64,000 nt of DNA, taken from NCBI GenBank assembly GCA_963825305.1, contig CAWGTA010000015.1, positions 34,148-98,147 of the forward strand, given 5' to 3'. Numbering within the stretch: position 1 is the first letter of the stretch; every line of letters begins with the position of its first letter. This DNA is from PSRJ01 sp963825305. GTDB lineage: Bacteria; Acidobacteriota; Terriglobia; Bryobacterales; Bryobacteraceae. Positions 42,563 to 52,468 of this stretch are shown piece after piece. The position numbers were made by a program, and so were the translations under genes. The notes under the pieces were generated by a model. The model was not told the origin of the DNA, ran no database searches, and saw only the letters and a program-made list of their open reading frames with translations.

Positions 42563-43591
42563 ATGCCGAACTTACGGTCGCTGTTCAGCCTTTTTTCGTC
42601 GGATCTCGCCATCGACCTGGGAACCGCCAACACCTTGGTCTATGCCAAGGGCAAAGGAATCGTCGTTAACGAACCATCCATTGTCGCCATTAATAAGAAT
42701 ACGGGCGAAGTAGAAGCCGTAGGCAAAGAGGCCAAGGAGATGCTCGGACGCACGCCCGGCAACATCGTGGCCATCAAGCCGATGAAGGATGGGGTGATCG
42801 CCGATTTCAAAGTCACCGAGCGCATGCTGAATTACTTTATTCAGAAGGCGCACGGGCGCAAGGTGCTGGTGCATCCGCGCATTGTTATTGGGGTCCCCAG
42901 CGAAATTACGCAGGTGGAAAAGCGCGCGGTGATGGATTCGGCAGTGCGCGCGAAGGCCAGTGAAGTGCACCTGGTGGAACAGGCGATGGTGGCGGCGATC
43001 GGCGCCGGGCTGCCCATCACCGAACCCTCCGGAAACATGGTGGTGGATATCGGCGGAGGCACCACCGATGTGGCGGTGATCTCGCTTTCGGGCATCGTCT
43101 ACTCGCGTTCGGTGCGCGTGGCCGGCAATGAGATGGACGACGCCGTCATGCAGTATCTGAAGCGCAAGTACAACCTATTAATTGGTGAGCGCACGGCCGA
43201 GGCCATCAAGATCGAGATTGGATCGGCCTATCCGCTGGACAAGCCGCTGACCATGGAAATCAAGGGGCGCAACCTGATCGAGGGCGTGCCGCGGACGGTC
43301 ACCATCGACGACAGCGAAATCCGCGAAGCGTTGTCGGAATCGGTGGCTACCATTGTTAATGCCATCCGTGTGGCCCTGGAACGGACCCCGCCCGAACTAA
43401 GCGCCGATATCAGCGACCGCGGTATTGTCCTTACAGGCGGTGGCGCGCTGCTCAAGAATCTGGATAAGCGCATACGCGAGGAGACCGGACTGCCGGTGTC
43501 GATTGCGGACGATCCGCTGGCTTCGGTGGTGCTTGGGACGGGTCGCATGCTGAGCGATTTCCGGCTGCTCCGCAAGATTTCGATAGACTAA
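42563..43591 (+). CDS. mreB: Rod-shape determining protein MreB
   Basis: 342-residue bacterial actin that polymerises under the inner membrane and guides the elongation machinery. Phosphate-1 loop AIDLGTANTLVYAKGKGIV (about 15-33), conserved NEPSIVAINKNTGEVEAVG, the phosphate-2 motif VVDIGGGTTDVAVISL (about 158-173), adenosine motif VLTGGGALLKNLDKRI (about 290-305) and the C-terminal DDPLASVVLGTGRML are all standard. The N-terminus (LRSLFSLFSSDLAI) is amphipathic, as in membrane-binding MreB. First gene of the mreB-mreC-mreD-mrdA-rodA-RNase E/G cluster. No strong promoter could be picked in the 114 bases after the inverted repeat. Confidence 0.97.
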   Translation: MPNLRSLFSLFSSDLAIDLGTANTLVYAKGKGIVVNEPSIVAINKNTGEVEAVGKEAKEMLGRTPGNIVAIKPMKDGVIADFKVTERMLNYFIQKAHGRKVLVHPRIVIGVPSEITQVEKRAVMDSAVRAKASEVHLVEQAMVAAIGAGLPITEPSGNMVVDIGGGTTDVAVISLSGIVYSRSVRVAGNEMDDAVMQYLKRKYNLLIGERTAEAIKIEIGSAYPLDKPLTMEIKGRNLIEGVPRTVTIDDSEIREALSESVATIVNAIRVALERTPPELSADISDRGIVLTGGGALLKNLDKRIREETGLPVSIADDPLASVVLGTGRMLSDFRLLRKISID

Positions 43592-43601
43592 GGATAGCTA
43601 T

Positions 43602-43676
43602 TAGCGATCAGCAATCAGCGATCAGCTGAATCATCGGTAAGCTGAAGGCTGACGGCTGATAGCTGACGGCTGGCTG
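43602..43676 (+). repeat. GATCAGC-rich repeat between mreB and mreC
   Basis: Words GCGATCAGCAATCAGCGATC, GCTGAAGGCTGACGGCTGAT and AGCTGACGGCTGG form overlapping direct and inverted repeats ending two bases before the mreC start. It could fold as AGCTGA/TCAGCT type hairpins and reduce read-through within the operon. Similar words occur in the hairpin at 34309-34355. Confidence 0.5.
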
Positions 43677-43678
43677 CC

Positions 43679-44863
43679 ATGGAGACCTTTCTCAACCGCT
43701 ACCGCAACCTCACGGTGCTGCTGCTGGTAATTTTCGCGCAGCTCGTGCTGCTCGCGGTGCAGGTCAAGAACGACCAGGACGTGCGCATGATCCGGATTTG
43801 GACCGTGACCGCGGTCACCCCGGCGGCGCGCGTGGTGGAATGGCTGCGCGGCGGGAGCATCGGGATCGTCCGGGACTATATCCTGCTGCACGATACCCAC
43901 GAGCAGAACCGCCGGCTGCAGGCCGATCTGGACCGCCTCAAGCTGGAAAATATCTTCCTCAAGAATGAGTTGAACACGGCCGACCGTGCCAAGGCCCTGG
44001 GCGTTTTCCAGGAGCGCACGCCCTCTAAAACGCTGGCCGCCAACGTAATTGGCAAAGGCGCGGGGGCCAATGCGCAAGTCGTATTCGTGGACCGCGGCTC
44101 GGTGTCGGGCGTGCAGCGGGGCATGGCCGTGGTGACGCCCGACGGAATCGTGGGCAAGGTGACCGCGGCTTACCCCACGGCTTCGGAAGTGCTCCTGATC
44201 ACCGATTCGGATTTCGCAGCCGGTGTCATCTCGCAGAAAAGCCAGGTTCGCGGCACGCTTAAGGGGCAAGGGTCGCCGGTCTGCAAAGTGGACTATGTGC
44301 CGGTTGGGGAGAAGGTGGCCGTTGGAGATTGGTTCTACACGTCGGGCGACGACCGTATTTTCCCGCGCGGGTTCCCTGTTGGGATCGTCAAATCGGTCCG
44401 GGCGGGACAGCCTTTTCAGGAAGTCTACGTGGAGCCGAGCGGCCTGCAGCGCGGGTTGGAAGACGTGCTGATTCTGATCGAGGGTGTCCATCAGGCGATC
44501 CCCGACCAACCGGTGGCCAATCAGCCGGTTTACATTGCCCCGCCGCTGCCGGCCGCCGACCAGGCTGCCGTGCAACCGATCGCGGGAACCGAGGCCGATA
44601 AGTTACGGGCGCAATACAAAGCGGTGGGCGATGCGCAAGGACATGTATTTGGTGTGGGCCTGCCTGGGTCCAAACCACCCGACTTTAGTAAGCTGCCTCC
44701 TCCGGGGTCGATCCCGCCTGCCGCGCCGGGCACTCCTGCGAGTGCTCTGCCGCCACCCGCGGCGGCCCAACCCGCTGCCGCGACGCCCCCTTCGGTGAAA
44801 TCGTCGCCTTCTAAACCGCCGCCCCCGGATATTCCGGTTGCGGAACGCCCCCACACCGAATGA
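43679..44863 (+). CDS. mreC: Rod-shape determining protein MreC
   Basis: 394 residues. One transmembrane helix (LTVLLLVIFAQLVLLAVQVK, about 11-30), a coiled coil (HEQNRRLQADLDRLKLENIF, LKNELNTADRAKALG) and the periplasmic beta-barrel pair (VIGKGAGANAQVVFVDRGS, VRGTLKGQGSPVCKVDYVP, GDWFYTSGDDRIFPRGFPVG). It bridges MreB filaments to the synthases MrdA and RodA. Unusually long proline/alanine-rich C-terminal tail (about 285-394), common in Acidobacteria. The stop overlaps the mreD start (ATGA), so the two are translationally coupled. Confidence 0.93.
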   Translation: METFLNRYRNLTVLLLVIFAQLVLLAVQVKNDQDVRMIRIWTVTAVTPAARVVEWLRGGSIGIVRDYILLHDTHEQNRRLQADLDRLKLENIFLKNELNTADRAKALGVFQERTPSKTLAANVIGKGAGANAQVVFVDRGSVSGVQRGMAVVTPDGIVGKVTAAYPTASEVLLITDSDFAAGVISQKSQVRGTLKGQGSPVCKVDYVPVGEKVAVGDWFYTSGDDRIFPRGFPVGIVKSVRAGQPFQEVYVEPSGLQRGLEDVLILIEGVHQAIPDQPVANQPVYIAPPLPAADQAAVQPIAGTEADKLRAQYKAVGDAQGHVFGVGLPGSKPPDFSKLPPPGSIPPAAPGTPASALPPPAAAQPAAATPPSVKSSPSKPPPPDIPVAERPHTE

Positions 44864-45402
44864 GCTATACGGGCGGCGGGCGTATTGCACTGAACCACCA
44901 GCGGGAAGGGCAGATCTCGCGTTTTCGGACTTGGGTTCTGCTGGCCGTACCCCTGGCGGCGATCTTTTTCCAGGTATATGTCCCGCAATTTTTCCATTTC
45001 CTGAGTTTTCTGGAATTGCCGCTGCTGGTGGTGGTCTATTTCGCCCTGATGCGGCGGAGCCAGATCCACGGGTTGCTGATTGGGGCGTTGGTGGGGCTAG
45101 CCCAGGACTCCCTGCTGGGTATCAAGAATCCCTTGGGAATGTTTGGAATAGTAAAAACCCTGGTGGGCTACTTTGCCGCCTCGGTGAGCGTGCGATTCGA
45201 TGTCGACAATGTCCTGGTCCGCCTGTTGCTGGCCTTCTTTTTCTTCGTCTTTCACCAGTTCTTCTATTGGGTCATGGCGCGCGCGCTGCTTGGCCAGCAA
45301 ATCGGATTCGACTTACAGCGAACGTTACTAATCGGGTTGCTTAACGCGCTGGTGGGTATTTCCTTGTTTCATTTTCTGGATAAGCTGCGGGAAACGGCCT
45401 GA
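44860..45402 (+). CDS. mreD: Rod-shape determining protein MreD
   Basis: 180 residues with about five transmembrane helices (WVLLAVPLAAIFFQVYVPQ, LSFLELPLLVVVYFALMRR, IHGLLIGALVGLAQDSLLG, LVRLLLAFFFFVFHQFFYW, LLIGLLNALVGISLFHFLDK), the pattern of MreD. The G(I/L)xQD(S)LLG-type segment is conserved. Starts ATGA within the mreC stop. It completes the membrane part of the elongation complex. Confidence 0.9.
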   Translation: MSYTGGGRIALNHQREGQISRFRTWVLLAVPLAAIFFQVYVPQFFHFLSFLELPLLVVVYFALMRRSQIHGLLIGALVGLAQDSLLGIKNPLGMFGIVKTLVGYFAASVSVRFDVDNVLVRLLLAFFFFVFHQFFYWVMARALLGQQIGFDLQRTLLIGLLNALVGISLFHFLDKLRETA

Positions 45403-45441
45403 GCACGCTAGAATAGGGTAGAGCGCTTTTCGCGGAATGCT

Positions 45442-47453
45442 GTGATCCTTCCCCCGGTTGATCGAGATCCCGAGGTCCCATTATCGGAGAAGGCGCGCCT
45501 GCGCGACGATACGCGCTTCGCGGCCGGAAAAATCGCCATTTTCCAATACGGCGCGGTGTTCATATTCCTATTTCTGATTTCGGGTTTCTGGAAACTCCAG
45601 GTGCAAAACCCCGAATTCTACGATGAGCGCGCGCAAGCCAACAGCATCAAGTCCGTGCCGATCCTGGCGCCTCGCGGGCGCATTCTCGACCGCGACGGGC
45701 GCGTCATCGTCGACAACCACTCTTCGTTCAGCCTGATTCTGGCGCGCGAGTCCGTTAAAGAAGAGCATCTCAAGCCGATCGCGCAAGGTTTGGACCTGGA
45801 CTACAACGATCTGCAGGCAAAGGTCCGGCGGTTCAAGTCGCAGCCCAAGTACGTGCCCATCGTCATCAAGGAAGAACTGCTGCCGGCGGATCTGGCCTTT
45901 GTCGATTCGCACCACGATTTCTTTCCGGAACTGGTGCTGATCCAGGCGCAGCGCCGTTTGTATCCGCAGAACGGCATGATGGCGCACGTGATCGGATACA
46001 CGGGCGAGGTCAGCGAAGAAGAACTGGACTTGCCGGAGTTCGCGAAATACAACCAGGGCGATGTGATCGGCAAATTCGGCATCGAGCGCGAATACAACGA
46101 CCAGTTGATGGGCGTGGACGGGCAGCGGCAGGTGGTGGTCGATAACCGCGGGCAAGTGCGGCAGGTGATCGGCAACAAACCGGCGGTCGCAGGCAAGGAC
46201 ATTCAACTGACCATCGATCTGGATTTGCAGGCAGTCGCGGAACTGGCCATGGAGGGGAAAAACGGGGCGGTGGTGGCGCTCGATCCGCGCACCGGTGAAG
46301 TTCTATGCCATGGTGAGCCGGCCGACGTTCGACCCTAACAAGTTCGCCGTGCGCATCAAGAACAAGGACTGGAGAGAAATCGCCGACAACCCCGAGCACC
46401 CCATGCTCAACCGGGCTATCCAGGCGCAGCAGCCGCCGGGATCGACGTTCAAGCCCTTCGTGGCCATCTCGGCACTCGAGACCGGCACGATCGACGATAA
46501 ATTCAGCGTCCACTGTCCCGGCGGGATCAGCCTGTACGGTCACTACTATCACTGCTGGGAAAAACATGGACATGGCACCGTGGCGCTGCACGCCGGAATC
46601 GTCCATTCGTGCGACGTCTACTTCTACACCATCGGCAGCAAGGAAGGCATCGACAACATCGCGTAATACGCCGACCTGGCCGGGATGGGGCATCCCACCG
46701 GTATCGACCTGCCGCACGAAGCCATCGGCGTGGTTCCCTCGGCAAAATGGAAGCTGCGCAATTACCGGCAGAAGTGGTACGCCGGAGAGACGCCGTCGGT
46801 GGCCATCGGGCAGGGCGCGCTCACGGTGACGCCTCTCCAGTTGGCACGCGCCATTGGCGGGTTGGCCATGGGCGGCGTTTGGCACCATCCCCATCTGACG
46901 AAGGCGCAGGACAAGACGGAACAGCCGGATGTGTGGAACCTCAACGCCGATAACGTGAGGGAAGTAGTGGACGGCATGTACGGAGTGGTCAACGAAGGCG
47001 GTACCGGCGGACGCGCACGGCTGCCGTGGGTGGATGTGTGCGGCAAAACCGGGACGGCGCAATTGGCTTCCTACGACTACATGAAGTCCAGCGGACGGGC
47101 CAAGGAGCTGAAGGACAACGCCTGGTTCGAGGGCTTCGCTCCCTGCCATGCCCCCGAAATCGTGGTGGTGGCTTTGTTCGAACACGGAGAGCACGGCCAG
47201 TTTGCCGCGCCGATCGTGCAAGGACGTGATGGCGGCGTACTTCGAGAAGAAGTTCCGGCTTCAGGCGGAAGCTAAGGAAAAGGAAGAAGAAGCCGCGCGA
47301 AAAATCGCGGCGGTGTCAACGCTCGGACATGCCCGGAGCGTCCTGGACACCATCGACAGGAACACCGGTGGCCGCCAAGAATACCAAACGAACCCATTTC
47401 CAACCGATACCCCGGCCGGCCCGGCTGAGGTCCAGGCGCCAAAGCAGCCATAA
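45442..47453 (+). CDS. mrdA: Penicillin-binding protein 2 (elongation transpeptidase); two frameshifts and one in-frame stop
   Basis: About 670 residues starting at GTG 45442. One N-terminal membrane helix (AVFIFLFLISGFWKLQVQ), then the PBP2 dimerisation/pedestal region (SIKSVPILAPRGRILDRDGR, VDNHSSFSLILARES) and transpeptidase domain: the SxxK motif in QQPPGSTFKPFVAISALETG, SCD in GIVHSCDVYFYTIGSKEG, KTGTA in VCGKTGTAQL. The frame breaks at about 46304 (one extra T before CTATGCC), stops at TAA 46664-46666 in frame where family members have K/E (IA-x-YA), and breaks again near 47218 (one extra A). The protein continues normally after each, so in an essential gene these are almost certainly sequence errors. 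Confidence 0.9.
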
Positions 47454-47459
47454 CCCGAT

Positions 47460-48554
47460 ATGTCACGCTACCTCTCGCTGCGCGATCTCGACTGGCCCCT
47501 GCTCCTGATCGCCCTGCTCATCTGCGCCGTGGGCGTGGTGCAGATTTACAGCGCCACCCGCGACACGGGCTGGCAGGACGCCTGGTGGAAACAGATAGTT
47601 TATATTCTGGCCGGGCTGGTGCTGATGTGGATCATCCGTGGCGGTGGACTACCACTCGCTGCTGAACCATGTCCCGCTGCATGTATGTCACCTCGGTGCT
47701 GGCGTTGCTGGGAACTGTAGTAGTCGGGACACAGGTTTTTGGCTCGCGCCGGTGGATTCCGCTGCCCGGAGGCTTTCATTTACAAGTATCGGAATTCGTC
47801 AAGCTGGTGATAATATTGTTGGTAGCCCGCTATCTGACCGAGTTGAAAACGGACGAGTTGGAATTGCGGGAGATGCTGAAGCTGGCGGGACTGGTGGTGA
47901 TTCCCACGGTGCTGGTGTTGAAGCAGCCGGACCTGGGCACCTCCCTCACGTATCTTGCAATCCTGGTGGTAGGCGGTTTCTGGCCGGATTGCGGTGGAAG
48001 TACATGGCCGTCATTGCCGTAGTGACGGTGTTGGTTCTTCCGGTAAGTTGGCATTTTCTCAAGCCGATTATCAGAAGGCGCGGCTGGTTAGTTTTATGGA
48101 CCCCGACCGGGACCCCCAGGGCACCGGTTACCAGTTGATTCAGTCCCAGATTGCAGTGGGAGCAGGCGGCATGTTCGGTAAGGGCGTGGCGAAGGGAACG
48201 CAGACGCAGCTCCGGTTTCTGCCCGTGCCGCAGACGGACTTTATCTTTTCGGCGTTTGCCGAGGAGCACGGGTTCGTGGGTGTCGTAGTGGTGTTGGCGT
48301 GTTATTTCGTTTTGATCATGCGCATCGTCCAGAATGCGCAGACGGCGGCCGACCGAGCCGGCATGTACATCTGCATGGGGGTAGCCGGGTTGCTGTTGTT
48401 TCACATGCTGGTCAACGTCGGGATGGTGGTGGGACGAATGCCGGTGACCGGTATTCCGCTGCCTTTCATGAGCGCCGGTGGTTCCAGTGTCTGGTCGAAT
48501 TTCTTGGCTCTGGGACTGGTAAACAATGTCCGTCTCAGAAGGTTTGTGAACTGA
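47460..48554 (+). CDS. rodA: Peptidoglycan glycosyltransferase RodA; four frameshifts
   Basis: SEDS-family membrane protein of about 365 residues, partner of MrdA in lateral wall synthesis. Membrane segments are clear: LLLIALLICAVGVVQIYSATRD, IVYILAGLVLMWI, LALLGTVVVGTQVFGSRRWI, MAVIAVVTVLVLPVSWHFLK, and GVVVVLACYFVLIMRIV. Conserved phrases: SEFVKLVIILLVARYL, VLKQPDLGTSLT, SQIAVGAGGMFGKG, FLPVPQTDFIFSAFAEEHGF, and GIPLPFMSAGGSSVWSNFLA. Frame changes near 47637, 47690, 47985 (lost T in TTT CTG) and 48071 (lost G in CCGGAT) must be joined. The gene starts six bases after mrdA. Its essential role favours sequence error over real loss. Confidence 0.88.
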
Positions 48555-48796
48555 AGCTTCAGTGAAAAATTATCGGGAGCCTGTAGAGACCCCGGGAAAT
48601 GGCGCGCGGCGCTCATCACCGGAATGAGGAGCGGTTCCCGGCCGGATGGTGTATGAGCGAGAAGGCTCCGCCTTCGGCCAGCGTGAGTTTCCAGTAGGTT
48701 TGATTTTGCTGCCGTCCCGGAAGGGCGGTGGAACCCACGCAGGGCGCCCCACTTCTACCCGTTTACGATCTCTACGCTTCCGCGAGGAGGCAGTCG

Positions 48797-51346
48797 ATGT
48801 CGAAGGAACTCGTGATTTCGGCCAACCGGCACGAAACCAGAGTGGCGATCGTCGAAGACGATCAGGTGGTCGAAGTTTATCATCAACGCGAGAAGGAATA
48901 CTCCCTCGCGGGAAGCATTCACAAGGGCAGAGTGACACGCGTGCTGCCCGGCATGCAATCGGCGTTCGTCGATATCGGCCTGGACCGGGATGCGTTTCTC
49001 TACGTCTCGGACTTCTTCGAAGACAACGAAGAATACGACAAGATTGTGACCAGCGTGGAGGAGAAAGTCCTCAAGCTGGATCGCAGCCCGCAGTCCGCCG
49101 AGCCGGTCACGCCGGTGGCCGTCGCCGAGCCCGACGCGGTTGAGGCGGTTACGGAGCCGGCTCCCATTGTGGCATCGGCCGCGCCAGTTGCGGCGGCCTC
49201 AGTTGGTGCGCCGCCCATCCAGGAGCAGCGTCGCGACGATCGCGACCAGCGCGGCCGGCGCGGCAGGAGACGCCGGGGTCAGAAGGGACGGGGCCTGCCC
49301 GATTCGAAGTTCTATTCGCCCGGTGCGCGCGGCGCGGCAGGATACGATGCGCCTCCCGCTGAGGCGCCGGCTGAGCCGGCGGCTCCGATTGAACGGACGG
49401 CAGTCGAGCGAGTGGCGCCGGTTGAGCGGATGGACCGAGTGGAGCGTGTGGAACGCGTGGAGCCGGCCGGCACGGGGCGGGCTGCCGATTTGTTCGTGCT
49501 GCCCGGCGAGTCACTCGCCAAGTACACACGGCCGGAAAGCGGGGAACCGGAGACCGGGGTAGCCGAGCCCGATGACAACCCGGACGTCTACGATGGGCCC
49601 GAGGAGCAGGATGAGCTGGCTGCCGCAGCCGCCGCGGCGCCGCAACGTGCACCCGAACCGCAGGAAGTGGAATCTGTCGAGGAGCCCATAGCGGAAGCTG
49701 CCGCAGCGGAGACCGTTGCCGCTTTCGCGCCGGCGGAGGCTTCGGTCACGGAAGTGCCGGCCGAAATCGAAGTGGTAACCGAGGCGGAGGGCGGCGAGAC
49801 GGAGTCCGATGGCCCCACGGAAATGGAAGCAGCCGCCGAGGAGGCAGCCCCTGAAGGAGCGGTCACGGAAGAGGAAGGTCCGGAACCCGCTCGCATTCCC
49901 ACCAGCCTGACCGCGACCCTGCGCGAACAGGGCCCCCGCTATCAGCACCGGGTTTCCCGCCGCATGCGGCGCAAGAACCGGGGAGGCGGCCCCGACGCGG
50001 CCCGTGGACCCGAAGGGGCTCGCGGACCCGAGGGAGTCCGCGGACCTCAGCACGAGAACCGTCCGCCAGAGTCAGTGGTCAGGACCGCTCCGGACACGCG
50101 CGTTGCTCCTGGCGCCGGAAACGGGAAGCCGGAAAAATCGGGCGTTCCCTCCATCAGCGATCTGCTCAGAGAGGGGCAGGAGATTATCGTCCAGATCGCC
50201 AAGGAGCCTCTGGGGCAGAAGGGCGCCCGCATCACTTCGCACATCGCGTTGCCGGGGCGGTTCCTGGTCTACATGCCCACTGTGGACCACGTGGGTGTAT
50301 CGCGCAAGATCCCCAGCGATGAAGAGCGCAGCCGTTTAAAGCGCATCCTGCAGACGCACCGCACAGGCATTCCGGGCGGATACATCGTGCGCACCGCAGG
50401 CGAGGGCCACACGGAAGAGGAACTGCGCGCCGACATGATGTTCCTCTACAACCTGTGGATGGATCTGCGCCAGAAGGCCGAGCGCAAGCCCGCGCCGGCG
50501 CTGGTTCATCACGATCTGAACGTGGTGGAACGGGTGCTCCGTGATCAGCTCACGTCCGCATTCAAGAGTATCTGGGTGGACAACGAAGAAGTTTACGAGA
50601 GCGTGCTGCGCTTCGTGCAGCGGTTCCAACCCGCGCTGGTGAACCGGGTGAAGATGTACACCCGATCCAGCCCGATCTTCGACGAATTTGGAATCACGGC
50701 CGAGTTGGAAAAAGCCCTGCGGCCCAAGGTGTGGCTGAAGTCGGGCGGCTACATCGTCATCAACCAGACGGAAGCCCTGGTGGCGATCGACGTGAACACG
50801 GGAAAGTTCGTGGGGAAATCGAACCGCCTGGAAGACACCATCGTCAAGACCAACACCGACGCCATCAAGGAGATCGTGCGGCAGGTTCGCCTGCGCGACT
50901 TGGGCGGCATCATCGTGGTGGACTTCATCGACATGGACGAGCGCAGGAATCGCCAGAAGGTGATGCAGTCGCTCGAAGAGGCCATGCGGGCCGATCGCGC
51001 GCCTTACAAGATCCTACAGTTTAACGATTTTGGACTGGTGGCGATTACTCGCAAGCGCGTGAAGCAGAGTCTGGAGAGAACGCTTTGCATGCCGTGTCCT
51101 TACTGCGAGGGCGCTGGCTATGTGAAGAGCGCACAGACTGTGGTGGGAGAGATCCTGCAAGAAGCGCACAAAGTGGCCAAAGCCGTGGAAGGCAAGGACG
51201 TCATGCTGCGGGTGTCGCCGGATGTGGCTCGCTTGCTCAAGTCCAACCAGAATAGCTACCTCCAGGAACTGGAAGAGATTTTGGGGCGGACGGTGCTGGT
51301 GAAGAGCGACGCGCAACTTCACCAGGAGAAGTTCGACCTGGCTTAA
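48797..51346 (+). CDS. rng: Ribonuclease E/G family protein with long insert
   Basis: 849 residues from the ATG at 48797, which has GAGGAGG upstream and the standard first phrase MSKELVISANRHETRVAIVE. The S1 domain (GRVTRVLPGMQSAFVDIGLD) is interrupted after residue 90 by about 355 residues of Ala/Pro/Glu-rich and repeat-like sequence (VERVAPVERMDRVERVERVE; GPEGARGPEGVRGP) ending in a basic patch (RRMRRKNRGGG). The nuclease domain follows: PLGQKGARITSHIALPGRFL, VAIDVNTGKFVGK and VVDFIDMDERRNRQKV with the metal-binding aspartates, then the zinc-link CMPCPYCEGAGYVKS. It belongs to the acidobacterial shape cluster but acts in RNA decay and rRNA processing. The insert may be a scaffold or RNA-binding region, as in RNase E. 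Confidence 0.92.
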   Translation: MSKELVISANRHETRVAIVEDDQVVEVYHQREKEYSLAGSIHKGRVTRVLPGMQSAFVDIGLDRDAFLYVSDFFEDNEEYDKIVTSVEEKVLKLDRSPQSAEPVTPVAVAEPDAVEAVTEPAPIVASAAPVAAASVGAPPIQEQRRDDRDQRGRRGRRRRGQKGRGLPDSKFYSPGARGAAGYDAPPAEAPAEPAAPIERTAVERVAPVERMDRVERVERVEPAGTGRAADLFVLPGESLAKYTRPESGEPETGVAEPDDNPDVYDGPEEQDELAAAAAAAPQRAPEPQEVESVEEPIAEAAAAETVAAFAPAEASVTEVPAEIEVVTEAEGGETESDGPTEMEAAAEEAAPEGAVTEEEGPEPARIPTSLTATLREQGPRYQHRVSRRMRRKNRGGGPDAARGPEGARGPEGVRGPQHENRPPESVVRTAPDTRVAPGAGNGKPEKSGVPSISDLLREGQEIIVQIAKEPLGQKGARITSHIALPGRFLVYMPTVDHVGVSRKIPSDEERSRLKRILQTHRTGIPGGYIVRTAGEGHTEEELRADMMFLYNLWMDLRQKAERKPAPALVHHDLNVVERVLRDQLTSAFKSIWVDNEEVYESVLRFVQRFQPALVNRVKMYTRSSPIFDEFGITAELEKALRPKVWLKSGGYIVINQTEALVAIDVNTGKFVGKSNRLEDTIVKTNTDAIKEIVRQVRLRDLGGIIVVDFIDMDERRNRQKVMQSLEEAMRADRAPYKILQFNDFGLVAITRKRVKQSLERTLCMPCPYCEGAGYVKSAQTVVGEILQEAHKVAKAVEGKDVMLRVSPDVARLLKSNQNSYLQELEEILGRTVLVKSDAQLHQEKFDLA

Positions 51347-51376
51347 GAAAACCGGACACAGGCCGGGAGGCCGGTG

Positions 51377-52405
51377 CTACTTGCCGAAGCTGACGCGGAA
51401 ACCTGTGGACAACAGCAGGTCGTTGCGCTGGCGTCCGAATACCGGATTGCTCAGGAAACGATCGCTGGCGGTCATCTGCCAGCCCAGCCATTTCTTCAAA
51501 GTCGTGACCGTGCCGAGGTCGAAATTGACGCGGTACTCTCCGGTGTTGCTGAGGTTGGCGAAATAAGTGAACGACTGGTTGATGTTGGTGATGCCCGATA
51601 GCTTGTACGTGAAGGCGTCGCCGGCATTGGCTTCCATGGAGTCCCGGCTCAGAAGGGTGAAATTTTCCCGGTTGTAATCGGATCCGACGGTAAGTCCCAA
51701 TTGCATCCGGTCCTTCTTGATGGCGTTCCATCCTAGCCCGCCACCTACCACGAAGCGAAGGTCGAGGCTCTGGAAGCGGTCATGTTCGTAATCATTCATG
51801 ACGCTCAGGAATACTTTGGGTGTGACATCTTTATTGAGCGACCATCCGCCGCGAATCGCACTTGCATTGGCACTCGCAATGCCGTTCACACGCGCGGTTC
51901 CATAAATCTGGCTGAAGTGCACCTCGATCTTGCTGGTGCGGGTCTCGCGGGAGGAATGGGCTGCCGTCGTCAGGGTATCGGTGTACGAGTTGCCGCGCGC
52001 CAGCGCGAGGCCCAGGTCAAAATAACCGGTCCACAGTTCCAGCAAACCCGGATGCAGCAGACGCTCGTACTTGGCCTGCTCCGCGCTATCCCGAACCGCA
52101 GTGACATTGGCCAGCGGCACGGTCCTGGCGCCCGAGGCGGTGGTGACCTGGAGATCCGTTCCGCTGCTGGTGATCTTGCCCTGCAGAGCCTCGCCGGCGG
52201 AGGGCACAACCGTGACATCCATGTCCGACCGAACGCTCTTGACGGCTGACCATGGCATGGTCACCTCGCCCAGGAATTCACTCTTCAACGTCAGCTTGTC
52301 GCCGTCCTTCTTGATGATGCTGCCGGTGATCGTATCGCCATTCATCAACACCACCTGATCGGCGCAAAGAAACATCGGGACGAGCAGAAAACACAGTATT
52401 CTCAC
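51377..52405 (-). CDS. DUF481 domain outer-membrane protein
   Basis: 342 residues with a short signal peptide (MRILCFLLVPMFLCADQV). The first domain (VVLMNGDTITGSIIKKDGDK, LTLKSEFLGEVTMPWSAVKS) is a beta repeat often found before DUF481. The second (about 110-342) is the DUF481 barrel, YdiY-like: ELWTGYFDLGLALARGNS, SKIEVHFSQIYGTA, FLSVMNDYEHDRFQSLDLRF, GGLGWNAIKKDRMQLGLTVG and the C-terminal GFRVSFGK. Predicted outer-membrane barrel with salt-induced relatives; no function is established. Its upstream neighbour 63 bases away lies on the same strand, so they may be co-transcribed. Confidence 0.8.
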   Translation of the reverse strand: MRILCFLLVPMFLCADQVVLMNGDTITGSIIKKDGDKLTLKSEFLGEVTMPWSAVKSVRSDMDVTVVPSAGEALQGKITSSGTDLQVTTASGARTVPLANVTAVRDSAEQAKYERLLHPGLLELWTGYFDLGLALARGNSYTDTLTTAAHSSRETRTSKIEVHFSQIYGTARVNGIASANASAIRGGWSLNKDVTPKVFLSVMNDYEHDRFQSLDLRFVVGGGLGWNAIKKDRMQLGLTVGSDYNRENFTLLSRDSMEANAGDAFTYKLSGITNINQSFTYFANLSNTGEYRVNFDLGTVTTLKKWLGWQMTASDRFLSNPVFGRQRNDLLLSTGFRVSFGK

Positions 52406-52468
52406 GGTATCCTCGATTTCTACCAGCTGCTGGCAAATGATGAAAGGGCGCGGAAAGCGCCGGCCGCC

